From NCBI GenBank assembly GCA_027323885.1, contig DAHVZT010000119.1:1-33663 (forward strand): a stretch of 33,663 nt of DNA. Reading direction: 5' to 3'. Source of the DNA: Acidobacteriaceae bacterium (lineage in GTDB: Bacteria > Acidobacteriota > Terriglobia > Terriglobales > Acidobacteriaceae). Positions within the stretch are counted from its first letter, which is position 1. Each line of letters starts with the position of its first letter. Both the position numbers and the translations under genes were made by a program. Under the pieces are notes generated by a model that saw only the letters and a program-made list of their open reading frames with translations, did not search any database and was not told the origin of the DNA. This document shows positions 31,654-33,663 of the stretch, one piece after another.

Positions 31654-31712
31654 GGTGTCTGCTCCTTTTGCATTTGCTTTTGCACGTCCGCGTTGAAACG
31701 CGGCATGTACAT
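31650..31712 (-). CDS. Possible 20-codon leader peptide coupled to ardC
   Basis: On the minus strand ATG at 31712 opens MYMPRFNADVQKQMQKEQTP and ends in TGA whose first two bases lie inside the ardC ATG (ATGA overlap). The ribosome binding site of ardC lies inside this frame. Such an arrangement would couple ardC translation to the leader. The frame is open farther upstream as well, so it could be the tail of a longer frame; evidence is only the stop/start overlap and reasonable composition. Confidence 0.25.
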   Translation of the reverse strand: MYMPRFNADVQKQMQKEQTP

Positions 31713-31716
31713 GCCG
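31701..31716. repeat. Perfect 16-bp palindrome 48 bp upstream of ardC
   Basis: CGGCATGTACATGCCG is an exact palindrome centred between 31708 and 31709. Its length and position just upstream of ardC suit a dimeric repressor operator; it also overlaps the possible leader peptide start. Confidence 0.8.
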
Positions 31717-32007
31717 AACGCCACCTGGCGAAGGCGGGGGTAGCAAACGGAAAGGTCTTCGAGCAGAGCTTTTTGGGGGGACCGCGCGCAAGCGTGGGGG
31801 AGCCAAAACCCGGAGGGCGAATGGCCTTGCAGAGCGCGAGGGGCAGCGCCCCATAGGAAGGTCTGGTTTCCTTATGCAGTGCGCGGCAGCGCACAGAATT
31901 TATAGGGAGGGCGTTGCGGGAGGGAAAGTCCCGCAGAGGTGGAAGCGGAGAACGCGCCAGCGGTCGCAGCGCGGAGGAAACTTCCTCCGCAGACCACACG
32001 CATTTAG

Positions 32008-32031
32008 GCTGATGCCTTTGAAAGGCTCAGC
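32008..32031 (-). terminator. Hairpin downstream of the relaxase/helicase gene
   Basis: GCTGA (32008-32012) pairs with TCAGC (32027-32031) and GCCTTT (32014-32019) with AAAGGC (32021-32026) around a one-base loop and one unpaired T. It lies 57 nt after the relaxase stop. No strong T-run follows on the minus strand, so it may be an RNA 3'-end stabiliser or part of the structured region. Confidence 0.4.
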
Positions 32032-32087
32032 ACATTCTATTTCTACTTCGAGAGTTGAGAGAGGATTGAATCACACCCTAGTCAGGC

Positions 32088-33663
32088 TCAGAGACTCAAT
32101 CCAATGTCCATGCCCTGGCTCTGTTCCTGCTTCGGGGTCTGGGCGATCTCAGGCTGCGGCGGCTTTCGCTCCGGCGTATGGGCGCTCTGGTGCGAGACAT
32201 CATGGCCCAACGCTTGCGGGAGCTTTTCTCGGTCGTTCGTGAAAATCTGTGCATCGTGAGCGCCGCGTGAGACGGAGACATAGGCCATGCGATTGTTGAG
32301 CAGGTCTTTTGCGCCAAGCTCCGTATCTATATTGATGAGCACACGGTCTGCGGTCTGCCCCTGGCTGGAGTAGCTGGTCACGGCGTAGCCGTGGTCAAGA
32401 TGCGGATGACGCTGCGGATCGAAGCTCATGCTGCGCTCGTTGTCCAGCTTCAATCGCATCGTGCCATCCTGCGCGATGCCTTCCACGGTTCCAAGTTCAC
32501 GGTTCGCAATTTTCAATTCCTGACTGGGCGCGGTGAACTGGATGCGGTCGCCGACAGAAAACGCCTTCTCCTGTTCGCGGTAAACCGAGACACCCATCTG
32601 GCGGCGCGGATCGTAGGTCGTCTGTTCCCCGTTCGTTCGCAGAACCGTCAGCGTATTATCCCGTGCATTCACTGCCACAACGCGGGTGTATTCGCCTTTC
32701 TCGATGCCCGTCTCCTGCGAGCTACGCGAGTAACGCAGAATATCGTTCACTTGATACTGCTGCGCCCAACTGCGGTCTGCGCCGGTCATCTCCTGACGCG
32801 GAACGAGCGTCTGCACGGAGTGTTCTTCACGGCCCACAACGCCGCGCGATTGCAGTTCGTCATGTATCCGTTGATTGATCTCTGTCCGTGAACGGTTGTC
32901 GGGCGAAACGACCAGCGTGCTTTCGGGAGACTTAGCATACTCGTTTGCAATGGCCGCAATCCGTTCCTCACGCCCTTTCACCTCATGCACGCGGCCCTGC
33001 CGGTCGAGGCTTTCGACGGCGGCCCCCACCTGACCGTGAGCCAACTGCTCGACGGCTTGCTTCAACTCCGGGTCGCGCTGCCGCACGATCTCCTCCAGCT
33101 TAACCGTGCGCATTCCAGCTTGCTGAAGCTGCGCGAAGGGGCGGCCTGCCTCAACGGCCTCATGCTGGCGCGTGTCGCCTACTAAGAGAACACGGTCATT
33201 GGGATGGAGACGGGTCACGAACTCGTGCATCTGGCGAGTCGAAGCAAGCGAGCTTTCATCGAGCACATATAGTCGCTTCTCGCCAGTGTCCGGCTGCTCT
33301 CCTCTAGCAAGGTGACGCTGAAGCGTTGAAGTCTCGATACCGGCTTCGGCGAGCTTGTAAGCCGCGCGGGATGTCGGCGCGAATCCTTCGACCGTGTACC
33401 CTTGCGCCTCCGCACCTTCACGGACCACAGCCAGCGTCGTTGTCTTGCCGCCGCCGGCGACTCCATCCAATCCAATCATCTTCTCGCGGCTCACAAATAT
33501 CTCATCGACCGCGCTGCGTTGCGCCGGACTCAACTCCGGGTGCCGGTCTTCCGTCGCAATCCGCAGGTAAGGCGATACGAGCATGGGATCGCCATAGCCG
33601 CGCTCATTGCCTCGCTGCATCTGGCCGACGATCTCCTTCTCCATGCGGATCATCTCGGCAGTC
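32088..33663 (-). CDS. MobF/TraA-type conjugative relaxase, helicase part (5' end outside the window)
   Basis: The C-terminal ~525 residues of a TraI/TrwC/TraA-like protein; the relaxase N-terminus lies beyond the right edge. The visible part is a superfamily 1 helicase: LSPAQRSAVDEIF, Walker A GVAGGGKTTTLAVV, APTSRAAYKLAEAGIETSTL, Walker B YVLDESSLAST, LLVGDTRQHEAVEAGRPF, and the C-terminal HGYAVTSYSSQGQTADRVLI followed by NNRMAYVSVSRGAHDAQIFT. The last ~50 residues are polar and Gln/Pro-rich. Such proteins nick and unwind plasmid or ICE DNA for transfer. The gene is read toward ardC, so both belong to the same mobile unit. Confidence 0.88.
   Translation of the reverse strand, partial: TAEMIRMEKEIVGQMQRGNERGYGDPMLVSPYLRIATEDRHPELSPAQRSAVDEIFVSREKMIGLDGVAGGGKTTTLAVVREGAEAQGYTVEGFAPTSRAAYKLAEAGIETSTLQRHLARGEQPDTGEKRLYVLDESSLASTRQMHEFVTRLHPNDRVLLVGDTRQHEAVEAGRPFAQLQQAGMRTVKLEEIVRQRDPELKQAVEQLAHGQVGAAVESLDRQGRVHEVKGREERIAAIANEYAKSPESTLVVSPDNRSRTEINQRIHDELQSRGVVGREEHSVQTLVPRQEMTGADRSWAQQYQVNDILRYSRSSQETGIEKGEYTRVVAVNARDNTLTVLRTNGEQTTYDPRRQMGVSVYREQEKAFSVGDRIQFTAPSQELKIANRELGTVEGIAQDGTMRLKLDNERSMSFDPQRHPHLDHGYAVTSYSSQGQTADRVLINIDTELGAKDLLNNRMAYVSVSRGAHDAQIFTNDREKLPQALGHDVSHQSAHTPERKPPQPEIAQTPKQEQSQGMDIGLSL

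Larger units (their letters stand above)
31654..32087 (-). other. Gene-free region with a series of hairpins upstream of ardC
   Basis: A 434-nt stretch between the relaxase stop and ardC without a convincing gene, apart from the possible leader peptide. In the minus-strand direction it holds, in order, stems at 32031-32008 (two helices, 5+6 bp), 31990-31971 (GCGGAGGAA type, up to 9 bp), 31973-31953 (nested 5+3 bp), 31935-31915 (7 bp), 31894-31879 (6 bp), 31852-31840 (5 bp), a GCAA-capped 3-bp stem at 31794-31785, a 16-bp palindrome at 31716-31701 and a 6-bp stem at 31703-31688. Candidates are an mRNA leader, a single-strand promoter or priming site, or an oriT-linked region. Confidence 0.6.

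Noticed and set aside
31654-31999. Long minus-strand frames upstream of ardC (to 31854 and 31999)
   Set aside because: All three frames are open over much of this GC-rich, hairpin-rich stretch and the translations are Pro/Arg/Ser/Cys-rich; ardC has its own ribosome binding site at its ATG.

Overview
The window looks like a chromosomal segment of an acidobacterium, most likely Acidobacteriota class Terriglobia, carrying a piece of integrated conjugative DNA at its right end. This assignment rests on gene content and style, not on a marker gene: a hydrogenase-4-like energy complex, PQQ and cytochrome c sugar-oxidation genes, ThuA and creatininase-family proteins, a His-rich small protein, frequent GTG starts and moderately high GC. 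No rRNA, tRNA or CRISPR array was seen.

Layout. (1) Positions 1-2419 hold the end of an energy-converting hydrogenase-like operon: the C-terminus of an ND5/HyfF-like proton channel, a large subunit and a NuoB/HyfI-like small subunit. The large subunit has lost the cysteines that bind the NiFe site, so this is an Ehr-type complex and not a hydrogenase. (2) Positions 2535-7790 form a tight, partly overlapping five-gene cassette: a TIM-barrel sugar isomerase/epimerase, a di-heme cytochrome c, an exported PQQ quinoprotein dehydrogenase, a Tat-exported TIM-barrel protein and an exported ThuA-like protein. Positions 7821-11494 continue the theme: an AraC regulator and a hexulose-phosphate-synthase-type decarboxylase/lyase on the minus strand, then a RidA-family protein and an exported creatininase-family amidohydrolase on the plus strand. 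Together they suggest periplasmic oxidation and onward processing of a sugar or polyol whose identity the sequence does not give.

(3) Positions 11749-18403 hold unlinked housekeeping and signalling genes: a 1180-residue GAF-PAS-GAF-GGDEF-EAL protein, TadA, an ATP-dependent DNA ligase, a RibBA whose GTP cyclohydrolase half looks dead, and a small conserved-looking protein. (4) Positions 18635-25475 hold a His-rich repeat protein, signal peptidase I, a serine beta-lactamase-like hydrolase, MurQ, MurA (cell-wall salvage and synthesis), a short protein overlapping the abnormal MurA tail, a Gfo/Idh/MocA oxidoreductase and an EamA transporter. (5) Positions 25540-28401 are the rpsO-pnp operon, with a Gly/Arg-rich tail on PNPase. 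A SAM hydrolase is divergent from it.

(6) From about 29.4 kb the character changes to accessory DNA: a decayed DUF4160 gene overlapping an intact DUF2442 gene, a homologue of the cyanobacterial fluorescence recovery protein, a hairpin-rich spacer, an ArdC-type antirestriction protein, a second hairpin-rich spacer of about 430 bp, and the helicase half of a MobF/TraA-type conjugative relaxase that runs off the right edge. The most interesting items are the FRP-like gene, the hairpin array upstream of ardC, the MurA tail overlap, the cysteine-less Ehr large subunit, the degenerate RibBA and the sugar-oxidation cassette.
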